A program made the translations under genes and the position numbers. The notes below the pieces were generated by a model that made no database searches, had not been told where the DNA came from, and was given only the letters and a program-made list of their open reading frames with translations. A stretch of 64,000 nucleotides of DNA from Desmodesmus armatus. Taxonomy: Eukaryota > Chlorophyta > Chlorophyceae > Sphaeropleales > Scenedesmaceae. Positions 38,001-48,868 of this stretch are shown in pieces. The stretch lies in assembly GCA_007449985.2 (NCBI GenBank), contig VIIQ02000001.1, forward strand, positions 62,001 to 126,000, read 5' to 3'. How positions within the stretch are numbered: the first letter of the stretch is position 1; each line of letters begins with the position of its first letter.

Positions 38001-38635
38001 TTGAATGGCGGCTGTCTGTATATCGGCTCGAGGCATCCTGCCCATACTGAGTGATTGTATGTGTGTTTGCGTCTTACTGCTGCTGCTGGCTGTGCTGCTC
38101 GGTGCTGTTGCTGACAATGCAGGTCAGTGGCATCATGATGAACGAGTATGTGGGTGCTGATGTCACAGAGAAGCTCCATGAAGAGCAGTGGCTTACACAG
38201 CTGCAGGAGACAGCCAAAGAGGGCAGCGACAGGGCCGTAGGCAGCAGTAGCAGCTCTGACAGCAGCAGCAGCGGCCGCAGCAGTGCGGCAGCCCTACAAG
38301 CTGCGCCAGAAGATGGATTGACAGACCCTGCAGCAGCTGCAAAGAAGAATATACAGAAAGCTGGCGCAGAAGGGACCGTCGTTGCTGCTGCAGCAGCAGC
38401 AACAGCAGAGCCAGCAACGGGGTCAGGCACTCTGCCAAGGACTATAGTGCAGCAGGAGGCGGGCTCTGCTGCTGCTGGTGCAGCGCAGGGCACTGGCAGC
38501 AGCAACAGCGACCGGCAGCTGCGGCACCGGCGGCCAAGGCAGCTGTTGCAGGGAGTGGTCACGAGTCTGCAGCATGCTCAGCAGCAGCTACAACAAGGCC
38601 TGAACCTGAAGCAAGGCAGGGTGCAGCAGCACTGA
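35066..38635 (+). CDS. Secreted SGNH/GDSL hydrolase-like protein with Cys module and Ser-rich tail (SGNH3; two frame breaks)
   Basis: Probable extracellular esterase, paralog of SGNH1. Exons: 35066-35677, 35941-36063, 36306-36425, 36743-36933, 37149-37443, 37739-37903 and 38123-38635, about 672 residues if two breaks are ignored. The hydrophobic signal is LPVLLLVLLLLLDQ. Catalytic blocks are intact: Ser130 in AIGGSITNG, Asn199-Asp200 in EYVANDGS, and Asp/His in VDYMHPID (36780-36791). The C-terminal module has CTSGCTCE, then QAEECEISV, then HKFKV/SGIMMNEY. A Ser/Ala/Gln-rich tail follows. Break 1 is one extra base in ggg at 35372-35374, between VYTG and PNFRLRK. Break 2 is one missing base in aaa at 37769-37771, just after the CTSGCTC motif. 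Both lie in homopolymers and both flanks remain conserved, so errors are likelier than decay. The gene is fused into fewer 5' exons than SGNH1. Confidence 0.8.
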
Positions 38636-39752
38636 GCAGACCGTGCACAAATGGGTGGCACACCTTTGAGTGGTGCCCTGGTTTGTCGGAGTGGCTAGCC
38701 CGTCATGCGGGCCAAGTGCATTGCACTCAATGCATTCTGTGCAACGTTGGCAGCGCACGCCCGCTGACAGTGTGTTGTCTTGGTACGCCGGGGTTTCTGA
38801 TACCATTGTACTTCTTGTATGTGCCAACGCATGGATGCTCTGTAGCATCTGCATGTCGACCATGTATCAGCAATGCACAGCCAACCAACCCATGCAGGAA
38901 TGCATGTGGCAGAGGTGCTGCGCACCGTGCGCACGTAGGCTACGTGGCAAGCTTGAGGGATGTCTGTTTGACGGAGAGGAAACCTTTTGTTGGGTTGTAT
39001 GCAGCTTGCCGCCAATGTGGTTAACAGTTGATGATTGTTGTGAGCAAATGGTTGACCTTGAGTTGAGGCTGCACGCTTGTCGTGCAGGTCAACCTCCAGA
39101 GTGTATTGTTTTTGCGATGACGGCGGGCGGGGAGTTGCTGTTGCTGCTGTGTGAAGGCACTGTGCTTGTTGGCCAACATGGCTGGCAGCGGGACTGGTTG
39201 CTGTTGTTTTTATGCATTGACTTTGAGTCATGTGATGCAGCAAATGCATCCTTACCATGTTGCTCTCGCTGGGGGATCACAATCAAAGCAAGCCTTATGG
39301 CCGAAGCAGCCATCCTGTAGCACATGTCACTGCTAATCAAGCATTTAGCCTCTCTGTGTTTGTCTTCATGGCACAGGCTGAGATCCAGGCTTTGACTGCT
39401 GCTCACTCACTTCTCTGGCCTACCTTTTGACCACTACTGCATTCAGGTGCACTGCCTGGCATCTGTCTGTGATGCGTATGCATGCGGCAACAGCATTGTG
39501 TGTCGGTGCCACAGATTTGCCTGGCTCTGCGGCAGTGTTCTGCTCACTTTGGCTTCGGCGAATGTCATGCCACTGTTGGTGACTGCCAAGCATTTCCTAC
39601 TGGGGCAAGTCACTCTTGGTACAAGGACTAGCAGTAGTCTTGTATGGACAGATTGCGGGGTGTGGCAAACACTTGTCTGATGTGATTGGCTGCGCGATAC
39701 CATAAGCATGCCGTTTGTGCTGCTGCTGTATCATCAAGAGTGGAGCGCCAAA

Positions 39753-40019
39753 ATGTCAACCACCGCCGCAATTGCCTGTTCACAGACCATATGTGATGCA
39801 ATTGAGCTGTGCACTGCACAGCTTGTGGCACAAGGTTACAGGCTAGCGGGGTACAACAGCACAGTAGACCCTTCAACTCGCATCAAACTGATCAGAGTAG
39901 TACGTTTGGCGCAACAGCTCACAACCCGGCTGCAGGAGCACATTAAAATCAATGGCAGCCGCACTCTTGCCGGCACTGGCCTGAGTCTATGCCACAAACA
40001 TGCTGAAACACGCGCCTGA
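39753..40019 (+). CDS. Hypothetical small protein
   Basis: An 88-residue frame starting MSTTAAIACSQTICDAI and containing RIKLIRVVRLAQQLTTRLQEHIKI. Its composition is balanced, with helical character and no low complexity, unlike neighbouring chance frames. No family was recognised and no splice partner was found. It could be a short gene, an exon, or a remnant. Confidence 0.25.
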   Translation: MSTTAAIACSQTICDAIELCTAQLVAQGYRLAGYNSTVDPSTRIKLIRVVRLAQQLTTRLQEHIKINGSRTLAGTGLSLCHKHAETRA

Positions 40020-40307
40020 CCGTCACAAGCTTCACGATTATGCCAACTTGCTGTCCTCAGCTGGCTGTCTTTTGGTACAGACCCATCAAGGCTGCAAGCG
40101 ATTTGCCAGCGGCAACAGCTGGACCAGATGCATATGCGGCTACTAGTGTGCAACCCTAGGGGATGTTCTTCATGCACAGCACGAGGCCGCCTACATGTAC
40201 AGCATGAGGCTAGTAGCCAGGAGATGCCCTTGTGGCTTGTGCTGTACACAGCTGCCAGCTGTAGTACATGCGTGGAGTGCACGGCATGCCTGTCTCACAA
40301 CTTGGGA

Positions 40308-40344
40308 CAATGGGCTCCGAGCCCATTGGAGCTGAGTCAGCTCC
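40308..40344. repeat. Two adjacent perfect palindromes just past the F-box/LRR gene 1 stop
   Basis: CAATGGGCTC-c-GAGCCCATTG (40308-40328) is followed, overlapping by one base, by GGAGCTGA-g-TCAGCTCC (40328-40344). Both have perfect arms and a one-base centre. On the minus strand they begin 17 nt after the proposed stop at 40362, so they would be in the 3' UTR. Confidence 0.75.
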
Positions 40345-40361
40345 AGCAGTTGCTGCAGTAG

Positions 40362-42376
40362 TCACTCTGCCAGGCGCTCTTCGGATCTCAAGGGACCGAT
40401 TGGCCTGCTGAGGCGACCACAACTGACCTGACTGCTGAAGAAGTCAACATCATGCTGGATTTGCCTCCACACTTCCTTGGGAGTGCCCTGAGGCGCCTGA
40501 TTTGGCAAGGTTGGGCAAGAAGTTGGCAGCAACCAAACAGTGATAAAAACAGTCAGCTGCAGATGAATGATTACTTGAACTTCCAGGTGCACCAGCCGCA
40601 GCAAACCTGTGTGGTTGCCTCATTTCACAATGTCTTCGTCACCTGGCCATGATGCCGGGCACAACAGCAGGATAGACCCCGTGGTAGGCTGCAGGGGTGC
40701 ATGCAGTCTGTTATGGCGCTGCATGCTAGCATGCGGATAGCCTGGCAATCTTACGACAAACAGGAAGTGCAGCGGCTGCAAGTACTTGTTGCCAATCCTG
40801 CATGTTGATGTTGCCACGTGACTCAGTCAGCTAGCTGGTACCATAAACTAGGACAACTAGTCAGGCAGCTTGCCACTTACATGGTCGGCGCCTCCCTTTG
40901 AGTACAACCACCCAGGCACCATGCTGTCGGTCGACGGCACTTCCAAACAGATCAGGTTTGTCAGAGCCGTCATCTTCTGAATCCCCAAAAAGGTGACGCT
41001 GTGAGGCGGCGATAAGCCAAGCCACTTGAGCTGCACCAGGGATGCCAACTTTTCAGCGTCAGCATCGCTGCGGTGACTGACATCCATGCCTGAAGGGCAC
41101 TTTAGCTGCGCAAATACTGACCAATCAACATCCTGCTGCACACAACCGCGGGCAACCAGAAGCTTCAGTTCAGGGCAGCTGCGTGCAATTGCCTGCAACT
41201 CTGTTGTGCCCAAGGCCCGGGTCTGGTGAGGGGTGATGAAGGAGTTGGTGATGAAGGTGAGCGAGGCTAATGCTGTTAGCTGCTTGCTGCCGCCAAACAT
41301 GGCAGCAAAAGCGCTCGGGGGCAGGTCTGTGCTCCCAAGCTGGCAGTTCAGCTTTCTCAGCTTGCTGCTGGCTGTGAATGCTGCAAAGTCCTCGTAGCAA
41401 GGGTGGAGTGGCATGACAGCGTCGACACAGTGCATGCTGAGCTCCTCAAGCTGCTGCAGGAGGGGTAGGACCTGCAGCAGCTGTGGCAGCTGGTCACGCT
41501 CGAACCTGTCGTCCTGTAAGTGCAGCCTAGTGAGCGCAGTCATCGTCCCCATGAGCCCAGCTGGCAGAAAGGTGCATTTGCTGACACTGAGGTCCATAAG
41601 AGCTGTGAGAGAGCTGAGGCCTGGCGCTGTGGAGCTGCTGATAGTGGGCGCACTTGTGATGCTGAGGAGGGACAGCTGCTGCAGCCTGGAAACAGCAGCC
41701 ACGGCCTCAGCTGTCACCAACTCCTGCATACACACTATGCTGTGATAGTGTGGCTTGCCACCGGGCGCACCTAGCAGGCACTCCCGCAGGCTCGTAAGGC
41801 ACTCGACGCCCGTTAAGGCTGGCTCATCCACCCTGCACTCTGCAAGTTCTAGGTGTGTGAGGCTGGTGAGGTGTGACAGCACACCGGCAGGGAAGGGAAC
41901 GTCCATGGTTTTTGAGGGCCTCAGGGAACACTTCAGGTGCTGCAGTGCTGTCATCTGTGACAGCGACACTAAACCTGCTGGTGCTGCAGGCGAGAAGCTG
42001 CTGTCGGACATCTCTAAGCGGGTGAGGCTGGTCAGACTGCTGAGGACGCTGGGCACATTCACCAAGTTGCATGAGCTGATCTGCAGCTCCTGAAGCTTGC
42101 TGCAGCTGGAGGGCAGGGACTGCAGCTGACTGAGGTATCCTGCTGTGGGGGCTTTTGAGATGAAAACACTCCTCACATGCGCCCCATGCTGGTGCAGATA
42201 CAGCAGCAGGCTGTCCAGATCATCATCTGTGCGAGCTGACAGGACAACTTTGTTGGAGGCTGCCACTGCTGCAGCGTGCCATGCTGTGCTGACCAGGGCG
42301 CAGGACGCCAGGCGGTCTTTCTGGCTTGCCAGTGCCAGCACCTGGACCAGCAGTTCATGCTCAAGCGGTAGGGCAC
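40362..42376 (-). CDS. F-box/leucine-rich-repeat protein 1 (5' end not found)
   Basis: Likely substrate adaptor of an SCF-type ubiquitin ligase, inferred from the F-box. The main exon is 42376-40881 and a C-terminal exon is proposed at 40496-40362, giving at least 543 residues. The F-box-like start is LPLEHELLVQVLALASQKDRLASCALVSTAWHAA. Then follow degenerate LRRs of the LTSLTRLEMSDSSF and LTALTRLHLQDDRF kind, and FAAFTASSKLRKLNCQ near the middle. The main exon ends in SKGGADH at a strong gtaagt donor. Joining to the 40496 acceptor keeps the frame and adds KEVWRQIQHDVDFF, which parallels the C-terminal exon of F-box/LRR protein 2. No in-frame ATG lies between the stop near 42476 and the F-box, so a first exon upstream is missing. 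The minus strand has a tatata stretch near 42484. Confidence 0.75.
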
Positions 42377-44188
42377 CTGCGTCAGGGGCCGCGCAAAGTC
42401 GTACAACAGCAGGTGTTGGGCATTTGTCAGTTACCTTGGAGCATGACAGTGTGATCCTAGCATGTTTATATCAAATATGCCTGATATATAAGGCATGTTA
42501 TATGTGGGCTGGATGCACGTCCAGTGAACAAAGGGCTTGCGCATGGTCTGCTGCTGTTGCCCAACGACAACAGCAGCACATGTGCTGCTGTACAGCAGCA
42601 CGGCTCCAGCATGTCTGCCTACGTTGGGTCACTTGCCTGATGTGGTCACAGGTTCCATCGTGAATGATTATCGCAGGGAGGGAATTGCAGCGTTTTCGCC
42701 TGCTTCGTGAAGACGTTGGCTGTGGCGTTCAGAACTGCTGTGTGTGCGTGCCGAACGATGGCGCATCGACGAGTGTGTTGTTGCAACAACCTAGGCCTGA
42801 TCTTACATGCCAGGCTTCAACCGAACTGTTAAAGCGCTGACGCAAATCTCGAAGTTTGACCCTGAATCTCAGCGCCAGGTGACAACGTCAGAACAGGAAA
42901 CCTCCCAATACGTGAGCATGTTTCACTGGGTACAGTGTCTCGAAGATGGCATGGCATGCCTGATCAGGCCTGCGCGAAGCAGGCCTGTTGGTGTGCTGGT
43001 GTGATGTCTGGTGGCGGCTGCCGGCCACCGGCAAAGTTACAGAGTGTGCGATGGCATACTCAGTGTGTTGAACGCGCGCACACTGCTGCTTGTGCAAGCC
43101 TCCTGAGCAAGGGGCTTCGGTGTAAATTGGTTGCGGCTGGAAGGTGTGCAACACAGCCGGTCCCAGGGTTCACCTCCTTTCTTGAAGGCAGAAGCCAGCT
43201 GTAAGGGTTGCTTAGTTTGTGCGCAAACGGACTGCAAGCAGCACAGATTGCAGACAAGAATTGTTACAGTATGGCACAACCGTGCGGCACGCCTCACCCA
43301 AAACCAGCTATAAAAAGCTGGTGCACACAAAAGTGCACATACTTTCAAAACCTGCCAACCATGCCCGCAAAGGCCTGTGCCAGCTGTGCTTGTGGCATCC
43401 ATGCCAACCACATTAGCACAGATTCTGGAAACCACAAGTGCTGTTTTGATGTGCTGACAACACCCAAGTGACACCGCCGGCATAGTTCAGTCACTTGGTG
43501 GCTGACATCAAGCAGCTCATCAACTTGAAGCGCAACCACATTGAGTGTATTGTATACAGCATGTACATACGTATACTAACTGCCCGCCACCCATGCTTGG
43601 GTGATCGTGCTGTTCAACTCAGCGCTGCTGAGCTGGGCTGCCATAGCCACTGAAAATCTCGCCAGCCAACCAAAAGTCAGCCAAAGCCACCTGGTGAGCA
43701 CATGCGTACACCCAGCTGGACATCAAGTTGGCATGTGACGAGCTACAGCATATACACATCCCATGCTGGGCCAAACACCACTGGGTTGAACCCTGACCAG
43801 ACTCTCCAACAACAAACCCTGAAAACTGCACAACAGGGCCCAGCACGTGGCCTGCACGCCATGCCCCAGCACACCACCAGGCCAGCGCCAGTGACGCCGC
43901 ATGCACGCACTCTATCCACATGTGCTGACACACTGCCAGTGCTAAGGCTTAGCAGCCCCTCCACTTCGGTGATGCTGGGCGTCAGCTCTCCTGCAAGCTA
44001 GCTTGCAGCGCTGCACAACATAGTGTCAGAGGTTTGCGCGCCATGCACACCAACTTGAAGGCCACACATGGTGCAAGCTGCGCGCCGGCTCATGGAGTGG
44101 CCCAACGGCTTTCACACAGCACCCGTTGCCTCCTCATACACCTGAACCCACGTCTTGCGCCCAGGGCGCACCATCACACTTGGCGCCC
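42377..44188. other. Intergenic stretch, possible small exons only
   Basis: This holds the missing 5' end of F-box/LRR gene 1 and the 3' flank of the Ser/Arg-rich gene. A plus-strand frame at 42807 (MPGFNRTVKALTQISKFD) ends at a gtgagc donor and could be a first exon. Frames at 43208-43471 contain CQLC-like clusters but could not be linked. Confidence 0.4.
43991..44008. repeat. Perfect 18-bp palindrome
   Basis: CTGCAAGCTAGCTTGCAG equals its own reverse complement. It lies about 180 bp past the stop of the Ser/Arg-rich gene. Confidence 0.8.
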
Positions 44189-47100
44189 TCACACTGCGCC
44201 TAGGGCTGCTGCAGCACTGCTGGCAGCCTGCACCTGGCTCGCCCTCCTGCTGCTGCTACTGCTGTTTGCAATCCTCACACTACTGCGTCTGAAGCTCCCA
44301 CCGCGGCTGCTGCCGCTGCTGCTGGTGGTCCTCCTGAACACCCGCCGGGACTGGTTGACGCTGCTCCTGCGCGCTGGCGCCGCGTTCCCGCTGCTGCTTG
44401 TCCTGCCCAGCACTACTGCTGCTGCATCGTGGTCCGTCAGGCTCAGGCGGTGGGAGGGCTTGTCCCTGGGGTTTAGCATTGTCTCTAAAGCCTCGTTGCG
44501 ACTGTAGCGGGCCGCAGAGGCCGCGCTGCAGCCTGCGCTGCTGCTGTCAGCACCAAAGCCCCCTGCATTACTTACACTGTACCTGCCCACCCTCATGCTG
44601 CTACGGCCGATTGCTGCAGGTGCTGTGCGGCCAAACAGGGATGCCCTCACAGCAGTTGAGGTACGGACAGTAGATGCACGCTTGGCAGCGGCTGCGGCAG
44701 CTGCCACAGAGGCGCGGCGGGTGGCAGCCGCTGCAGAAGCAGACATGGAAACCCGGCGTGCTGCTGGCAACTCCCCACTGCTGCTCCTGCTGCTTGCAGA
44801 GGAGCCGTCGCTGCCACTGCTGCTGCTGTGTTGGCGGTTGGCGTGCACCTGCAGCTGCCGGCCCACTTTCTGCAGCATGGAAACTGCAAGGAGGCGCCTC
44901 TTGGCTTGGGCCCTTTGAAGCTGCTGGGACTTAGAGGCTCCGGGACCCTGCCTTGCTGCTACTGCTGCTGCAGCGCTGCTGCTCCTTCTGGAGAGCAGCG
45001 CCTGACTCACCCGGCGGCTGGTGTCACTGCTGCCATTGCTGCCACTGCTGCCGCTGCTGCTGCTCTCGGTGCGGCGGAGCCTTGCTGCACGCACCCTAGC
45101 AGCCATGGACTGACGAGGGGCAGCATACCGCCTCGCTGCGTTGCGGATGCTGCTGCTCCTGGGGTTGGCGAACGCGCCGTTGTTGTAATTGATGCTGCTT
45201 GATTGCCGTCTGAGGATGGCAGACTGCCCCAACTGCATGCTGCGCCTCACTTGCGCGATGCACTTTGCGCCATCCGAGCTGCTGCTGCTGTTGCTCCCGC
45301 GCCTGCTGGTGCTGCTGCTGCTGGCGTTGGGAGCGCTGTCAGACTCCCTGCTTGCGCTGCTGCGCCTGCCATTGCTGCTGCTGTTCTTACTGCTCCAGCG
45401 GTTGAGGGACATGCGCCTCACTCCCTTCTGCTTCTGGATTGCTGACTGCCTGGCGACGGCTGAAGCAGCCGCCGCCGCGGCGGCTGCAGCCACCTTCGCT
45501 GCAGCAGCGCTGGACCTTCTCTGACCGTTGGAATCTGATGCCCGCCTTGCCGCTGCGATCGCTGCTGCTGTCACTGACGCCCGCTTCGCTGCCATAGAAC
45601 CCCTGGGGCCAAACCCAGCTGCCGCAGCAGTAGCAACCGAGGACTTCCTGGCTGCTGTGACCATGGATGCGCGCTGCTTCCACCCTTGAACCCTACTGCC
45701 GAAGCGCTGCTCTGACTCACTAGATTCCGTGTCACTCGCTTCGCCAGTCTCACTGCCGTCACTGCTGCTGCCGCCGTCGCTGCCGGCAGCAGCACCAGCA
45801 GCTCCTGCATAGAAGCCACCTGGACCCTCAGAGGCTCGGTTGGAGGGGCCGAAGGCATCGAGCCATGCTGCCTCTGCTGCTGTCGCTGCTGCTGCTGCTG
45901 ACATGGCACTGCCTCTGGTGGCATACTGGCCATAGTCAATCACCTGAGGGCAGATAAGGCTATCTGCTGCAGGGTAGGCTGCAAGCTGCATTTCGCCGGC
46001 AGGAGCGGGGCCGGTTGGGTAGAACTGAGATGTCCTGGTGCTGCTGCGTGCGCCAGGTGACATGCCAGGGCCCCCTGCTGGAGCAGGTGCTGGTGGGAGC
46101 ACTGCTGCTGCTGAGGCTCTTCTGGCCCTGCCCTCTGCCATGAGGGACTGCCGGACCCCTGCTGCCTCGTCATGGAATCGGGGAGAGGTGGAGCCGTATG
46201 CTGCTGCATTGCAGGTGGTAAGGAGAAACAGGGACAGAAGACATGGTGATGGTGATCGTGGAGATCTCCTGGCGTGAAGGTGCGGGGCCTATGGGCCACT
46301 GACTCAACTGAGCTGCGACTACAAAAGTGTCTGGGCAAGTAATGCATTCAGACGTGCATGCACAGTCTGGTCTTTGTTGCTTTCCAGTTCAAGTTTACCC
46401 CACCATTCAACGGTGTTGCAGTGCTACATGAAGGCGCGCCTTGAGCAAAGTTGCAACCCAGCTGCACCAACCCACCTGCTGTGCTGATTCTGGCAGACAA
46501 GGCCTCCTTCACGGCACTCTGCCTGCTGTTGCTGACACTCATGACTGCAGCAGCAGCAATGCTGGCAGCGCTTTGAGACGATACAAGGCTGCTGCTGCTG
46601 CCGCCACTGCTGCTGCCGCGCACGGCATTGTTGCACTCCGCCGGGCTGTCAAACATGCTGACCACCCCTGAAGCATACGGCACGCCGTCTGTGATGGTTG
46701 TCAATAAGTCCTGTTGACCTTTTAGGTAGGAACTGAGAGAGGATCTCCGAGCACTAGCTGCTGCTGCAGCAGCTGGTGTTGCTGCTGCAGGTGACAGAGC
46801 TGCTGGGGCAGAGGCTGCAAGGATGCTGGATGCGCTGTTGCTGTTTCTTGCGGCGTTTTGTTCCGGGATGCTGCCCAGCATGCGTCCCACTGTGCTGGAG
46901 TGTCCTGCAAGGTACTGCATGAGCTCTGCCTTTTCAGAGGACCTCTTTGCCACTGCTGCAGACACCTTGCGCTCTACACGGACAGCATAGAGACAGCACA
47001 TACGATGTTTGATTTCTGGCTGCATGGGTCTTCTTGACCCAGGAAGGATGGGGTACCACACCACACTCAGTACATGTACTGCTGTCCTGGAGTCTACAAG

Positions 47101-47315
47101 CCCACGGGCTGCTTCCGCATGCAAGCTGCTGGTCTGGTAGATAACTTACAATGGTGCCCTCAATGTGCCTTCTTACCAGCAAGATAGGGCTTCTCTGAAG
47201 CGGGAGGAGCTGCTGCTTCACTCGAAAGCCCGCTGAGGCGCCTCTGAGCAGCCAGCACTCCGGGCTTGCCTGTACTCGATGCAGAACTGCTTCTATATGA
47301 GTTCGACTCCATCAT
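44189..47315 (-). CDS. Ser/Arg/Ala-rich protein with many RRxS motifs
   Basis: Unknown function. Three exons: 47315-47177, 46973-46476 and 46203-44189, giving 883 residues. Start MMESNSYRSSSAS. No globular domain was recognised. The protein is a long series of basic/serine patches: ARRAS, KRAS, RRSS, SRRGS, RRMS, ARRVS, TRRAS, RRSSV and similar. These fit the R-R/K-x-S consensus of basophilic kinases such as PKA or CDPK. They are interspersed with polyalanine and polyserine and one acidic island (GEASDTESSESEQ). Almost no Cys or Trp is present. Such composition suggests an intrinsically disordered, heavily phosphorylated protein, possibly nucleic-acid or cytoskeleton associated (inference). 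Codon runs of GCN/AGC make other frames look open. Both splice junctions preserve the frame, which supports the model. Confidence 0.75.
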
Positions 47316-48868
47316 GCTCCCGTGAAACTAATTTCGCAAGCTTCCCTGGCTTCAACGTTGCCACGTGTCAAGCAACAGGCGCATAACCTAGGTTGAAACG
47401 CATTTTGAAGTTTTATTAAAGGCGAATAGCTTCTCATTGCTTGGCTGGAGTTGTCGAAACGTGCCTGTCTTACTTGTATGTGAATGACAGTACGGCATGT
47501 AACAGCTGTAGCACTGGGGTCACAGCACCAAATCTGTGAAGCAGATGTCACGTCGGTTAGGCAGTTTCAGCATCCATAATGTATGGATTTTACCGTTTGG
47601 TGCCTCAGCAAACCTCCAGCAATCTACACCAGTGTGATCTGATCATCATGATGCAGTACCCTAGTGCTCTTTGCTGCATACATCGCCTCAGCGTCAAGGT
47701 GGCCTGTGTGCAACATCCACATTGAGGCACTTCGTGCAACATCCACATTTTTTGAGGCAACACATGCTGCCTTGGGCACGCTTACATTTCTGGCAGGCTC
47801 CACTGTTGACAGTACAACTACAATATGCAACTCATGCCCCTCCTCACACACCGAATCCCCCTGCCAGGAGGGCCTACCGTCCTCCTCCTCCCTCTGCTAG
47901 CAGAGCGCTGCTGCTCTGATAGTCTGCTGCATGCGATTCAAGCTGCCCCATGCAGCAGGATGGCCAAAGAAAGTGGTTGCCAACAAGTCATGGTGACGAC
48001 ACAAAAGGAAGGGGCTCATAACACAACATGCCCTGTTGGAGTGCACCCCTACAAACCTAGTGCATGCAGTGTCGCTGTGACCTACTGCCCCCACATCATC
48101 CTACAAACTGAGCCAGATAGCGAAGGCTGGCTTGCGCACCTGCACGTTGAGCAGCACCATTGCGTGGTAGAGCAGATCACCTACGGGGCCAAAAAACAGA
48201 GGCCTGGAACAATGCAAGCTGCACTCGTAACCACACCGTTGCAGCTGCTGAATGCTGCCAATCTTTCCAAAAATCCCTCATCAACAGCAGCACCACCAGT
48301 AACAGCCTACAACTGGGTATTGCTGCTGCTGCTGGACTGCAGGACACTGCGTAGTGCTGCAGGTGACACAGCCCGACGAAGCATCTGTTTCAAACACGTG
48401 GCACGGCTGCTGCTGCCAGCTGCAAGGGCACTGAGGGTGTAGGGAACATGGCTGCTGCTGCTGTTACTGCCGGGTGTTGCTTGGACCCTCCAGGCTGGCA
48501 GGCAGGGCAAGGGCAGAGATGTGAAACCGGGCTGGCCTACAACACCACAGCACCGGGCGATGCAGCAGGACACGATAAGTTAGTAAGGCACCGGCACATG
48601 GCAGCTGTTGGAACGCATGTCTGAGACGTATTACAAAACATGCCGCAACTGGGAGGTCTGGCCAGCCACCTGTGCTTCTAGGGTGAAGGGACCATAGCTG
48701 CTGCTGCTGCTGCTGCGCAGGCTACCCAGCTTGGGAGGTCCCAGACGCACACAGCAAGGGGCAGCTGTCCAGTCACAGGCGATGATAGTAGCCACCAAGG
48801 ACAACCCCTGTTGTTGTTGACACACTCACCATCCTCTTGCTGGTGCGATCCCCAGATGTGCCACATGT
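47316..48868. other. Intergenic stretch without a supported gene
   Basis: Promoter side of the Ser/Arg-rich gene and 3' flank of F-box/LRR gene 2. A short direct repeat of gtgcaacatccacatt occurs near 47707 and 47732. No coding frame is convincing. Confidence 0.5.

Larger units (their letters stand above)
38636..40361. other. Intergenic stretch with one possible small ORF
   Basis: 3' flanks of SGNH3 (plus) and of F-box/LRR gene 1 (minus). Only the frame at 39753-40019 looks protein-like. Confidence 0.45.

Noticed and set aside
40371..40585. Plus-strand exon-like frame (TDWPAEATTTDLTAEEV)
   Set aside because: The minus strand here carries a C-terminal exon of F-box/LRR gene 1, supported by its paralog; the plus frame is probably its shadow.
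43208..43471. Cys-cluster frames resembling a transposase zinc-binding tail
   Set aside because: The apparent motif needs several frame changes and lacks any transposase core nearby.
44398..45524. Plus-strand Leu/Cys-rich frames opposite the Ser/Arg-rich exon
   Set aside because: Antisense of AGC/GCN repeats, with no independent splice or domain evidence.
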